Assembly: GCF_003860585.1 (NCBI RefSeq)
Contig: NZ_CP034159.1
Location: 1-64,000 of the forward strand
Reading direction: 5' to 3'
Source: Kaistella carnis
GTDB taxonomy: Bacteria > Bacteroidota > Bacteroidia > Flavobacteriales > Weeksellaceae
DNA length: 64,000 nucleotides
Shown: piece by piece, positions 1-7,689 of the stretch
Layout: every line of letters begins with the position of its first letter
Position numbering within the stretch: position 1 is the first letter of the stretch
Made by a program: the position numbers and the translations under genes
The notes under the pieces: model-generated
What the model was told of the DNA's origin: nothing
Databases searched by the model: none
The model's input: only the letters and a program-made list of their open reading frames with translations

Positions 1-1410
1 ATGAGGGATAACCTTAACGCAGCTGAAGACAATACTGACCTAAAAAAACTCGAGAATTCTTTCGATTTATTGTTTGATAATGTGCAACCTGTATCATTGA
101 TCAGTAACAATTTAACGTTGTTGGTTCCGAGTGATTTTTACAAAGAATATATAGAAGACAATTATTTATCTCTCCTCTCCGCAGCTTTGAAAAAAAATAT
201 TGGTAAAGGAGTGAAACTTTGGTATTCGGTGATGGAAAATAAACCAGCCGGACAGGAAAAACCGATTACCATGAATGTAAAAGGTAAAAGTGTTCCCACA
301 CCAAAAATGCAGGAAACTTTGCCGCCATCATTTTCGGCCAACGTCATTAATCCTTTTGTCGTTCCCGGAATGAAAAAGGTCAATATTGACTCGAATCTGA
401 AAGCTGATTTTTCTTTTGACAATTATGTAGAAGGAGAAAGTAATAAATTTGCGTCAACCGTTGCAAAATCTATTGCGAAAAGACCGGGGGCAACTGCCTT
501 TAACCCTTTGTTTTTATACGGAGGTTACGGTGTAGGAAAAACACATTTAGGACACGCTGTTGGGTTGGAAGTTAAAAACGCCTATCCGGAAAAAGTGGTT
601 CTTTATTTATCATCAGAAAAATTTATTCAACAGTTTGTCTCTGCGGCGAAAGCTCATAAACAAACAGAATTTGCGAATTTTTATCAAATGGTTGATGTTT
701 TAATCATTGATGATATTCAGTTTTTATCAGGAAAAAAATCAACGCAAGACAGCTTCTTCCATATATTCGATTATCTGCACCAAAACGGAAAACAGATTAT
801 TTTAACTTCGGATAAAGCGCCTGTTGATATTTTAGATATTCAGGACCGTATCGTTTCCCGTTTTAAGTGGGGCCTTTCGGCAGAGATCAAATCACCGGAT
901 TTTGATACCCGACGTAAAATTATTGTCGATAAATTGAGCCGGGACGGAATTGTTTTAACGGAAGATATGCTGGATTTCTTAGCATCTGAAGTGAAAACCA
1001 ACGTTCGTGAATTGATCGGAGTGATCAACTCTGTGATTGCTTATTCTACGATTTATAAATCAGATCTAAGTTTAGAATTATTAAAAGAAACCATTAATAA
1101 AATCGCAGCCAACCAGAAAAAAGTGATCAACATTCCTTACATTCAAGAAGTGGTTTGCGAATATTTTGGAATTCAGAGAGAGCAATTGCTTTCTAAAACA
1201 AGAAAGCGAGAAATTGCGTTACCTAGACAATTGGCTATGTATTTTGCGAAAGAATTTACCAACGCAACTTTCAATAAAATTGGTGAAGAAATGGGCGGCA
1301 AAGACCATTCAACCGTAATGTATGCTTGCGACACCATCAAAGATGTTTCGAAGATTGATAAAGAATTAAAGAAATACGTGAAAGAGCTGACCGAAAGGAT
1401 TAAGCAATAG
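1..1410 (+). CDS. dnaA: Chromosomal replication initiator DnaA (N-terminus probably extends upstream)
   Basis: DnaA binds DnaA boxes at the origin as an ATP-bound filament and opens the duplex. Visible here are a Walker A loop GGYGVGKT at residues 174-181, Walker B with D237-D238, and the C-terminal DNA-binding signature GGKDHST at 432-438 inside the helix-turn-helix domain IV. The reading frame is open from base 1. The first residues, MRDNL, match the middle of the first helix of domain I in known DnaA proteins, where a W-Q-x-C-L stretch precedes this point. The ATG at base 1 is therefore probably an internal methionine, and about 15 codons lie before the window. Identity is certain; the start is doubtful. 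Confidence 0.97.
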   Translation: MRDNLNAAEDNTDLKKLENSFDLLFDNVQPVSLISNNLTLLVPSDFYKEYIEDNYLSLLSAALKKNIGKGVKLWYSVMENKPAGQEKPITMNVKGKSVPTPKMQETLPPSFSANVINPFVVPGMKKVNIDSNLKADFSFDNYVEGESNKFASTVAKSIAKRPGATAFNPLFLYGGYGVGKTHLGHAVGLEVKNAYPEKVVLYLSSEKFIQQFVSAAKAHKQTEFANFYQMVDVLIIDDIQFLSGKKSTQDSFFHIFDYLHQNGKQIILTSDKAPVDILDIQDRIVSRFKWGLSAEIKSPDFDTRRKIIVDKLSRDGIVLTEDMLDFLASEVKTNVRELIGVINSVIAYSTIYKSDLSLELLKETINKIAANQKKVINIPYIQEVVCEYFGIQREQLLSKTRKREIALPRQLAMYFAKEFTNATFNKIGEEMGGKDHSTVMYACDTIKDVSKIDKELKKYVKELTERIKQ

Positions 1411-1489
1411 AAATGGTTCTATAAAATATAAAGGGAGTTTTTTAACTTCCTTTTTTTATTTGTATTTTGCATTTTTAATAAAAATAGGT

Positions 1490-1945
1490 ATGAAAATTTT
1501 AATGGTCTGTCTGGGAAATATTTGTAGAAGTCCTCTCGCTGAAGGAATTCTTAAATCTAAACTGCCGGAAAGTTTTACGGTTGATTCTGCCGGTACGATT
1601 GACATGCACGAAGGGAAAGCGCCGGATCACCGTTCTATAAAAACAGCGAGAAATTATAATATTGATATTTCTCAGCAAAAGTCGCGACATTTTACCGCAG
1701 AGGATTTTGAAAATTATGATCTCATTTATTGCATGGATCGTAATAATGTTGAAGATGTTTTGTCTCTCGCAAAAACTCCGGAAGATCGCAAGAAAGTACA
1801 TTTAATTTTGGAAAATCAGGAAGTTCCGGATCCTTATTGGAGTGAACTGCCAGAATTCGATCGTGTTTATCACCTTTTAGATCAAGCGTGTGAAAGAATT
1901 GCTGCGGATTTAAAGAAGCAGGTAAAAGAACCAAGTAGAAAGTAG
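1490..1945 (+). CDS. Low-molecular-weight protein-tyrosine phosphatase
   Basis: Cytoplasmic phosphatase of the LMW-PTP family, 151 residues, the usual length. The P-loop CLGNICRS places the nucleophile at C7 and the phosphate-binding arginine at R13. The general acid is D114 in the DPYW motif near the C-terminus. The ATG at 1490 is chosen because it puts the P-loop at residue 7, as in the family; an in-frame TTG at 1460 would add ten unmatched residues. The gene follows dnaA by about 80 bases on the same strand. The natural substrate cannot be told from sequence; relatives act on tyrosine kinases of polysaccharide export or on arginine phosphate. Confidence 0.9.
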   Translation: MKILMVCLGNICRSPLAEGILKSKLPESFTVDSAGTIDMHEGKAPDHRSIKTARNYNIDISQQKSRHFTAEDFENYDLIYCMDRNNVEDVLSLAKTPEDRKKVHLILENQEVPDPYWSELPEFDRVYHLLDQACERIAADLKKQVKEPSRK

Positions 1946-2051
1946 AACGAGCAAAGTAAAAACAAGACGGTAAAAAAAATATCTAACTGCAAAGTATTAG
2001 CTGTCTCAAATACTCAAAAATAAAATCATCCGAAAAAACAAATCTTCACTT

Positions 2052-2750
2052 ATGTTATTCCTCATCCCCGCTTATTTATCTGAAAACTCACCCGTTGATT
2101 ATTTTGCACCTGTAATCAAAGAATATATTTTAAAAACGGATTACTTTTTTGTAGAGAATGAAAAAACCGCTCGGAAAGTGGTGAAGTTTTTTGCTCCGGA
2201 AAAAAAACAGTCAGATTTGAAGTTATTCCTGCTCGATAAAAATACAGAAAGAAAGGATTTACAGGAAGCACAAATGCTGATGAAAAAGGGTCAGGATTTC
2301 GGATTACTCTCCGAAGCGGGTTTGCCATGTATTGCAGATCCCGGAAACGTCATGGTGCAGTGGTGTCATGAAAATAATGTTAAAGTGATCCCTGTGAATG
2401 GTCCATCATCAATTATTCTTGCTTTGGTTGCGAGTGGTTTTAATGGTCAGGAATTTACTTTTCATGGCTATTTACCGATAGACAAGTCGGAGAAAAAAGC
2501 GAAGATTAAATGGCTCGAAAATCAAGTTCAAAACACAGGATATTCGCAGATTTTTATGGAGACGCCTTACCGAAACAATCCATTGTTCGAAGATTTATGT
2601 AAGTTTTTATCACCAACTTCAAAACTGTGTATTGCAGCCAACATTAATGATCCAAAAGACGAATTTATCAGAACATTAACCATTAAAGACTGGCTGAAAA
2701 ATAAACCTGAACTTCATAAAATACCCGCAGTATTTGTTTTGGGACGATAA
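2052..2750 (+). CDS. RsmI-like SAM-dependent methyltransferase (tetrapyrrole methylase fold)
   Basis: Related to RsmI, which 2'-O-methylates C1402 of 16S rRNA. The supporting block is SEAGLPCIADPGN near residues 93-105, equivalent to the RsmI S-[DE]-AG-P-x-DPG motif, followed by NGPSSIILAL and the FHGYLP segment typical of the family. At 232 residues it is shorter than canonical RsmI (about 280). Its N-terminus begins LFLIPAYL rather than the usual ATPIGN loop. Short versions of this kind are common in Bacteroidota and are generally annotated only as SAM-dependent methyltransferase. The fold is secure; rRNA C1402 as the target is inferred. Confidence 0.8.
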   Translation: MLFLIPAYLSENSPVDYFAPVIKEYILKTDYFFVENEKTARKVVKFFAPEKKQSDLKLFLLDKNTERKDLQEAQMLMKKGQDFGLLSEAGLPCIADPGNVMVQWCHENNVKVIPVNGPSSIILALVASGFNGQEFTFHGYLPIDKSEKKAKIKWLENQVQNTGYSQIFMETPYRNNPLFEDLCKFLSPTSKLCIAANINDPKDEFIRTLTIKDWLKNKPELHKIPAVFVLGR

Positions 2751-2813
2751 CTTTAACAACCCTTAACAGCTCTTTTGCACTATTGTTGATTTTAAGGTTG
2801 AAAATAAATTATT

Positions 2814-3191
2814 ATGTCAGAAAAAAAATTAGCAGGAATCTGGATGGATTCTGAAAACGCAATTGTTGTAAAAAATCATGATATCGAAAGTGCTTACAAA
2901 TTTTTCGTTTGTGACCCGGTAAAAAGAGAGGTTCAGCACGGTAATTCCAGCGAAAAGAATGCAAACAATGTTGAGCAGACCAATACCGCAAAATATTTCA
3001 AAGATTTGGAGCATTTGATTACAAATACCGAAGAACTTTATTTAACCGGAACCGGGACCATTCAGGAACAATTTAAAAATCATTTGTCGGAAACTGCGCA
3101 ATTTAAAAACTTAAAAGTTACTTTAGGAACGGACCAGAAAATGAGTCCCGAAGAAGTTTTGGAAACAGTTAAAAAACATTTCAACGCTTAG
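2814..3191 (+). CDS. Small protein resembling the C-terminal domain of baeRF/eRF1-like proteins
   Basis: A 125-residue soluble protein with no signal peptide. It opens with KLAGIWMDSENAIVV, a beta-hairpin of the sort seen in host-attachment/eRF1-like folds. It continues with a polar linker, then ELYLTGTGTIQEQFKNHL around residues 77-94. That second block resembles the G-P/T-G-x2-K/Q-x2-F-x3-L loop of the L30e-like domain of bacterial eRF1-family proteins. A helix at the C-terminus (SPEEVLETVKKHF) completes it. The gene stands alone between an RsmI-like methylase and a strong terminator. The family assignment is tentative, and a plain hypothetical call is also reasonable. Confidence 0.6.
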   Translation: MSEKKLAGIWMDSENAIVVKNHDIESAYKFFVCDPVKREVQHGNSSEKNANNVEQTNTAKYFKDLEHLITNTEELYLTGTGTIQEQFKNHLSETAQFKNLKVTLGTDQKMSPEEVLETVKKHFNA

Positions 3192-3216
3192 AAATTTAAA
3201 TTTCACAAAGCAAAAC

Positions 3217-3251
3217 CGTCTCTTTTAATAAATGAAGAGACGCTTTTTTTT
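3217..3251 (+). terminator. Intrinsic terminator after the 2814 gene
   Basis: A perfect 8-bp stem (CGTCTCTT with AAGAGACG), a 10-base loop and a run of eight T. It lies 25 bases after the stop of the + strand gene and just before the stop of the convergent gene at 3255. Confidence 0.85.
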
Positions 3252-3254
3252 ATT

Positions 3255-3728
3255 TCAATATTTGAGTCCTATTTTCTTTAAAATAAAATGAAGCAGCCAA
3301 ATTGGACCAATCAAGAGGAACTGTAAATCTTTTAAAAAACTCGGTTTTTTACCTTCCACTTTATGCCCATAAAATTGTCCGATCCAGGAGAGAACAAAAA
3401 CGACGACAAAGAAAATCCAGGATTGATGTTCAAATTTCACATTGATAAAATAAACCAGATGTTCCATCAACGACATTATAAGAATCGTGATGACTGCAAT
3501 TCTCCAAGACAGTCTAAAATAAAATATCGTTACCAAAAGAACCGCAACAATACTTACAATGCTAATACAACCAAAATATTGAACACAATAATGTGGGGAT
3601 GGAATTAATGAAATAAAACCTAAAATCGACCAAAATATCAGTGGAACACAAATCCAGTGAATCATCTCGTTCGTGTGATTTTGATGGCTTTCACCGTATT
3701 CGGCAAAGAGTTGATCAATCTTTCTCAT
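3255..3728 (-). CDS. Mpo1-like (DUF962) membrane protein
   Basis: A 157-residue membrane protein of the DUF962/Mpo1 family. The yeast member is an Fe(II)-dependent dioxygenase acting in alpha-oxidation of 2-hydroxy fatty acids. The family-defining pieces are visible: HQNHTNEMIHWICVPLI near residues 15-31 and QFYGHKVEGKKPSFLKD near 117-133, with four hydrophobic spans between and around them. The histidines of these motifs are the proposed iron ligands. It is convergent with the preceding gene and monocistronic. Whether it oxidises 2-hydroxy fatty acids, which are plausible substrates in sphingolipid-containing Bacteroidota, is inference. Confidence 0.8.
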   Translation of the reverse strand: MRKIDQLFAEYGESHQNHTNEMIHWICVPLIFWSILGFISLIPSPHYCVQYFGCISIVSIVAVLLVTIFYFRLSWRIAVITILIMSLMEHLVYFINVKFEHQSWIFFVVVFVLSWIGQFYGHKVEGKKPSFLKDLQFLLIGPIWLLHFILKKIGLKY

Positions 3729-3808
3729 AAGTTTTCATGATATTATCAGACTAAATTAATCATTCTTTTAATAAAAAGATTATTTTTTTTAATAATACGT
3801 TTCGTGAA

Positions 3809-3839
3809 TTGACTGTCGCTCATTATTTCCTTATTTTTG
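3809..3839 (+). promoter_or_regulatory. Bacteroidota-type promoter for the 3850 methyltransferase
   Basis: A -33 TTG (3809-3811), a 20-base spacer and a perfect -7 box TATTTTTG (3832-3839). The gene's ATG begins 11 bases downstream, giving a very short leader. Confidence 0.65.
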
Positions 3840-3849
3840 GCGAAATTAT

Positions 3850-4560
3850 ATGACAATGAAGGATTTAATGGGACAGGCAATCTGGGACTATCATCATCAT
3901 AAAAATGCAGATGATTTACTAACTGAAACTTCCATTTCGGAAATTGATGAATTGCCTGTGGAATATTTTTTTAGGGCGTTTGATGACATGAATTTAATTG
4001 AGCAAAAAGCCCTGGCGCTTTCAAAAGGTAAAGTTTTGGATATTGGCGCTGGAGCAGGTTCACACAGTTTATATCTTCAAAATGAAAAAGGACTGGATGT
4101 TTTGGCTTTAGATTTCTCTCCTAAATCAATTGAGGTTTGTCAGTTGCGTGGTCTGAAGAACACGGGTTGTTCAGATATTCTTCAGTTTTCCGGTGAAACT
4201 TACGATACTGTTTTAATGTTAATGAATGGAACAGGAATTTTTCAAACCTTAGATAAAATCGATTTATACTTAGAAAAATTACATTCACTTTTAAAGAAGG
4301 ACGGACAAATTTTAATCGACAGCACGGATATTCTCTACATGTACGATCGGGATGACGATGGTGGTGTAATGGTTCCCGCCAATCATTATTACGGCGAAGT
4401 GGATTATTTCATCCATTATAAACTCGACACAGAAAAACCGATCAAATGGTTGTATCTGGATTTCGAAACCTTGAAAAGAGCCGTGGAAAATAACGGATTT
4501 AAAATTGAAAAAATCCTGCAGGAAGAAGATTCTTTTCTGGCGAGATTAACGAAGAAATAA
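3850..4560 (+). CDS. Class I SAM-dependent methyltransferase
   Basis: A 236-residue cytoplasmic protein with a Rossmann-fold methyltransferase core. Motif I, VLDIGAGAGSHSLYL, lies near residues 62-76. It is followed by an acidic strand end (ALDFS) that would bind the SAM ribose, and by VLMLMNGTGIF at the motif IV position. The C-terminal part carries YGEVDYFIHYKL and a predicted beta-rich lid, which suggests a small-molecule substrate rather than RNA. A well-formed promoter lies directly upstream. The in-frame ATG two codons later is an equally possible start. The substrate is unknown. Confidence 0.82.
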   Translation: MTMKDLMGQAIWDYHHHKNADDLLTETSISEIDELPVEYFFRAFDDMNLIEQKALALSKGKVLDIGAGAGSHSLYLQNEKGLDVLALDFSPKSIEVCQLRGLKNTGCSDILQFSGETYDTVLMLMNGTGIFQTLDKIDLYLEKLHSLLKKDGQILIDSTDILYMYDRDDDGGVMVPANHYYGEVDYFIHYKLDTEKPIKWLYLDFETLKRAVENNGFKIEKILQEEDSFLARLTKK

Positions 4561-4569
4561 TTGAAAATT

Positions 4570-5238
4570 TTATTTCTGTAAATTAAGAAAGTCCAATAGA
4601 AAATAGCTTGAGAACCAATCGTTGTAATTGTTTAAGATAATGATGAAAATTGGGATTGCCAACATTGCCGGAATTAATAAGGACTTAGAGCGATAAGGTA
4701 ATCTTTTCGGCATTGCAGTGACCCAAATTAGAGTCAAAATTGCTGGTCCTAAAACCATTGGTAAAAGTTCAGAATTATACTTTCCGTGATTTCCAAAATT
4801 ATTTTCGACTATAAATTGATAAGCATAATATTGAAATGGAACGTAAATTATACCAAATATCAGAGTAAGAATTGCAGAGGTGTATTTATTCAGCGTACTG
4901 AAATTTAAAGCCATTAAAATAGCTCCGAACAAGGTCCCAAGAAATAGGCTTGAAGTCCAGATCAGTGTTTTTGAGTGTAATGCAATGGCAGAAGGATCGT
5001 CTGTAATGTGGTCTTTTAGATCCTCTTGTTCATCCTTTAGTTTCTGTTCTTCGGAATCAATTTTATTTTGAATGATATTCTGGATATCTGCTTTTTCTAC
5101 ATCGTTGAAAATTCGTCCTCTTTCTTCCAATATTTGAACAGCAATTTGTACCGCTTCAGGAACAAAACGGTTATCTTTTTCTAAATATTTTTCCAGTTCA
5201 AGGTCGGAAAGTTTTGATAAAACACTTTTCTTTACCAT
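4570..5238 (-). CDS. Hypothetical four-helix membrane protein
   Basis: I do not recognise this family. The N-terminal third is soluble and charged (KLSDLELEKYLEKD, then an E/K-rich helix to about residue 80). Four hydrophobic segments follow, and the protein ends with a short aromatic tail. I place the start at the ATG at 5236-5238 (MVKKSVLS), giving 222 residues. An upstream in-frame ATG at 5253 lies inside the metG terminator stem, so it should not be present on the gene's own transcript. It lies 36 bases after metG on the same strand. The role is unknown; the acidic helix plus membrane domain resembles small flavobacterial proteins annotated only as hypothetical. Confidence 0.7.
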   Translation of the reverse strand: MVKKSVLSKLSDLELEKYLEKDNRFVPEAVQIAVQILEERGRIFNDVEKADIQNIIQNKIDSEEQKLKDEQEDLKDHITDDPSAIALHSKTLIWTSSLFLGTLFGAILMALNFSTLNKYTSAILTLIFGIIYVPFQYYAYQFIVENNFGNHGKYNSELLPMVLGPAILTLIWVTAMPKRLPYRSKSLLIPAMLAIPIFIIILNNYNDWFSSYFLLDFLNLQK

Positions 5239-5266
5239 AAAAAAAATGGGCATTTGCGATGCCCAT
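5239..5266 (-). terminator. metG intrinsic terminator abutting the next gene
   Basis: Read on the minus strand, an 8-bp perfect stem (ATGGGCAT with ATGCCCAT, loop CGCAA) is followed by seven T. It ends one base before the ATG at 5238, so the downstream gene needs read-through or its own start signal. Confidence 0.85.
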
Positions 5267-5288
5267 TCATTTGTTTTAAATTTAATTT

Positions 5289-7325
5289 TTATCCGATCTC
5301 AATACCGTTTTCTACTTGCTTTTCAGGAGTTACGAATACTAATTTTCCGTCAGCGTCATTTGTTAAAAGCAACATTCCCTGAGATTCGATTCCTCTGATT
5401 TTACGTGGTGCAAGATTTAATAAGATCATGACTTGTTTTCCCACGCATTCCTCCGGCGTGAAGCTTTCAGCAACTCCAGATACAACTGTTCTTACGTCAA
5501 CGCCAGTATCTACGGAGAATTTCAATAGTTTATCTGCTTTCTCTACTTTTTCTGCAGTCAGAATTGTAGCAGTTCTTAAATCTATTTTGGTAAAATCATC
5601 AAATTGAATTTCTTCTTTCATCGGGTTGGCTTTAGGATTTGTTTTTTTATTGGATTCTTTGGTGTTCTCTAATTTCTGAATTTGAAATTCAATGGTTTCA
5701 TCTTCAATTTTAGAAAATAATAATTCTGCCGGATTAATTAAATGTCCGGTTTTGATCAAAACTTTTTCGTTTTTAATGTCTTTCCAATTAAGTTGAGGAA
5801 CATTAAACATTTTCTGTAATTTCTCCGCACTGAAAGGTAGGAATGGTTCACAAATCTGTGCTAAACCAACTGCGATTTGAGCGGCAATAAATAAAGAACC
5901 TGCAGCTTTTTCCGGGTTATCTTTAATGGTTTTCCAAGGTTCTTCAATCTGAAGATATTGATTTCCGAAACGTGCTAAATTCATCATTGAAGTCAAAGCA
6001 TTTCTGAATTCATAATGCTCTAAGAAATTTTCAACTTCGGTAGCGGCTTTCGTAATTTCATTTAATTCTTCTGCATTTTCATTTCCAGCAGGAACAACGC
6101 CGTCGTAATATTTGTGAATCAAAACGGCAACTCTATTAATAAAGTTTCCGAAAATCCCCACCAATTCAGAATTGTTTTTGGTTTGGAAATCTTTCCACGT
6201 AAAGTTATTGTCTTTGGTTTCCGGAGCGGAAGATAGAAGAGTATAACGCAGAACATCTTGCTGTCCCGGGAATTCCTGAACATATTCGTGAGCCCAAACT
6301 GCCCAGTTACGGGAAGTTGAGATTTTGTCGTTTTCTAAATTTAAAAATTCAAAAGCAGGAACATTGGTTGGCATAATATAGTCGCCATGAGCTTTCATCA
6401 TCGCCGGGAAAATAATACAGTGGAAAACAATATTGTCTTTTCCAATAAAATGCACTAAATCTGTATTTTCATTTTGCCAGTAATCTTTCCAGTCTTTTCC
6501 ATTTTTTTCAGCCCATTGCTGGGCGAAAGAAATATAGCCAATCGGCGCATCAAACCAAACATAAAGTACTTTTCCTTCTGCATTTGGAAGTGGAACGGGA
6601 ACGCCCCAGTTCAAATCACGGGTCATCGCTCTCGGTTTCAAACCGTCAGTTAACCATGATTTTACCTGTCCGTAAACATTCGGTTTCCAGTCGTCTTTAT
6701 GTCCTTCAATGATCCATTCGTTCAAGAAATCTTCGTATTCATTTAAAGGAAGATACCAGTTTTTAGTTTCCTTTAAAATGGGAACATTTCCACTCAACAT
6801 TGATTTTGGATTTATCAATTCTGAGGGCGAAAGGGTAGAGCCACATTTTTCGCACTGATCACCATAAGCGTTTTCGTTGCCGCAATTCGGGCATGTTCCT
6901 ACAATGTAACGGTCGGCAAGAAATTCATCGGCTTGTTCATCGAAATATTGTTCTGAAACTTCTTCGACAAACTTTCCTTTATTACATAAGGTCTTGAAAA
7001 AGTCCTGACTAACATCGTGATGTCTTTTAGAAGTTGTTCTGGAATATTCATCAAAAGAAATTCCCAAATCTTCGAAAGATTGTTTGATGATTCCGTGGTA
7101 TTTGTCAACGATATCTTGTGGAGTTACGCCTTCTTTTTTTGCACGTATCGTAATCGGAATTCCGTGTTCATCGGAGCCGCAAATAAAAGCAACGTCTTTT
7201 CCCAATCTTCTTTGAAATCTTGCATACACATCGGCGGGAATATAAACTCCAGCCAAATGACCAATATGAACCGGTCCGTTTGCGTACGGTAAGGCGGCCG
7301 TAATCATCTTTCTATCTGACATCAT
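5289..7325 (-). CDS. metG: Methionyl-tRNA synthetase with C-terminal tRNA-binding domain
   Basis: Charges tRNA-Met in the cytoplasm. The class I signature HIGH is at residues 20-23 and the second signature is KISTS at 334-338, a variant of KMSKS. A zinc knuckle spans C145 to C161 (CPNCG and CEKCG pairs). The anticodon-binding helical domain follows. The C-terminal segment from about residue 570 is an EMAP-II/Trbp111-like OB-fold ([14 protein letters not shown], then [22 protein letters not shown]) that dimerises the enzyme and binds tRNA. The length, 678 residues, is typical of Bacteroidota MetG. A -7 box lies just upstream and a terminator just downstream, so it is probably transcribed alone. 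Confidence 0.97.
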   Translation of the reverse strand: MMSDRKMITAALPYANGPVHIGHLAGVYIPADVYARFQRRLGKDVAFICGSDEHGIPITIRAKKEGVTPQDIVDKYHGIIKQSFEDLGISFDEYSRTTSKRHHDVSQDFFKTLCNKGKFVEEVSEQYFDEQADEFLADRYIVGTCPNCGNENAYGDQCEKCGSTLSPSELINPKSMLSGNVPILKETKNWYLPLNEYEDFLNEWIIEGHKDDWKPNVYGQVKSWLTDGLKPRAMTRDLNWGVPVPLPNAEGKVLYVWFDAPIGYISFAQQWAEKNGKDWKDYWQNENTDLVHFIGKDNIVFHCIIFPAMMKAHGDYIMPTNVPAFEFLNLENDKISTSRNWAVWAHEYVQEFPGQQDVLRYTLLSSAPETKDNNFTWKDFQTKNNSELVGIFGNFINRVAVLIHKYYDGVVPAGNENAEELNEITKAATEVENFLEHYEFRNALTSMMNLARFGNQYLQIEEPWKTIKDNPEKAAGSLFIAAQIAVGLAQICEPFLPFSAEKLQKMFNVPQLNWKDIKNEKVLIKTGHLINPAELLFSKIEDETIEFQIQKLENTKESNKKTNPKANPMKEEIQFDDFTKIDLRTATILTAEKVEKADKLLKFSVDTGVDVRTVVSGVAESFTPEECVGKQVMILLNLAPRKIRGIESQGMLLLTNDADGKLVFVTPEKQVENGIEIG

Positions 7326-7689
7326 GTTTGTCTAATTTTTTGCAAAGATAAGGGTTATCGAATGGATTTGAAAATTTACAGACTTATTCCTAGCGAATCA
7401 TATTGAAATTTTAAATGAATACCAATTTTCGGTTCTAGTATCGTTTTTTTTGCTAAACAGTAGTTTAAATTAATGTTAATTTTAACAAAAACACTAATGA
7501 TGCTGTCTTTGCGTTATTTTTCTAAGTATGAGGTGTTTATGCATTGTGTTGGCTTTTTTGTAGTGATAATTATCATTAATAATTAACATTTTCTTAAAAA
7601 AAAATAGGATACATGAAAAAAATGTTAAATTGCATGGCTACTTTTAATTAAGTATTTAGATTGAATATTAATCCATAAATTTTATTTTT
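7326..7689. other. Intergenic region upstream of the starch-utilisation locus
   Basis: A 364-base AT-rich gap between the divergent metG and SusC genes. I see no ORF or RNA gene. It holds the metG -7 box, a perfect 12-bp palindrome TGATAATTATCA (7564-7575) that is a candidate operator, and partial -7 matches (for example TGTCTTTG at 7504-7511), none with a clear -33. Confidence 0.6.
7343..7350 (-). promoter_or_regulatory. -7 box of the metG promoter
   Basis: On the minus strand TATCTTTG matches TAnnTTTG exactly and lies 18 bases from the metG ATG. No clear TTG is seen at -33. Confidence 0.5.

Noticed and set aside
1460..1489. Upstream TTG start for the LMW phosphatase
   Set aside because: It would add ten residues before the P-loop, which lies at the very N-terminus in this family.
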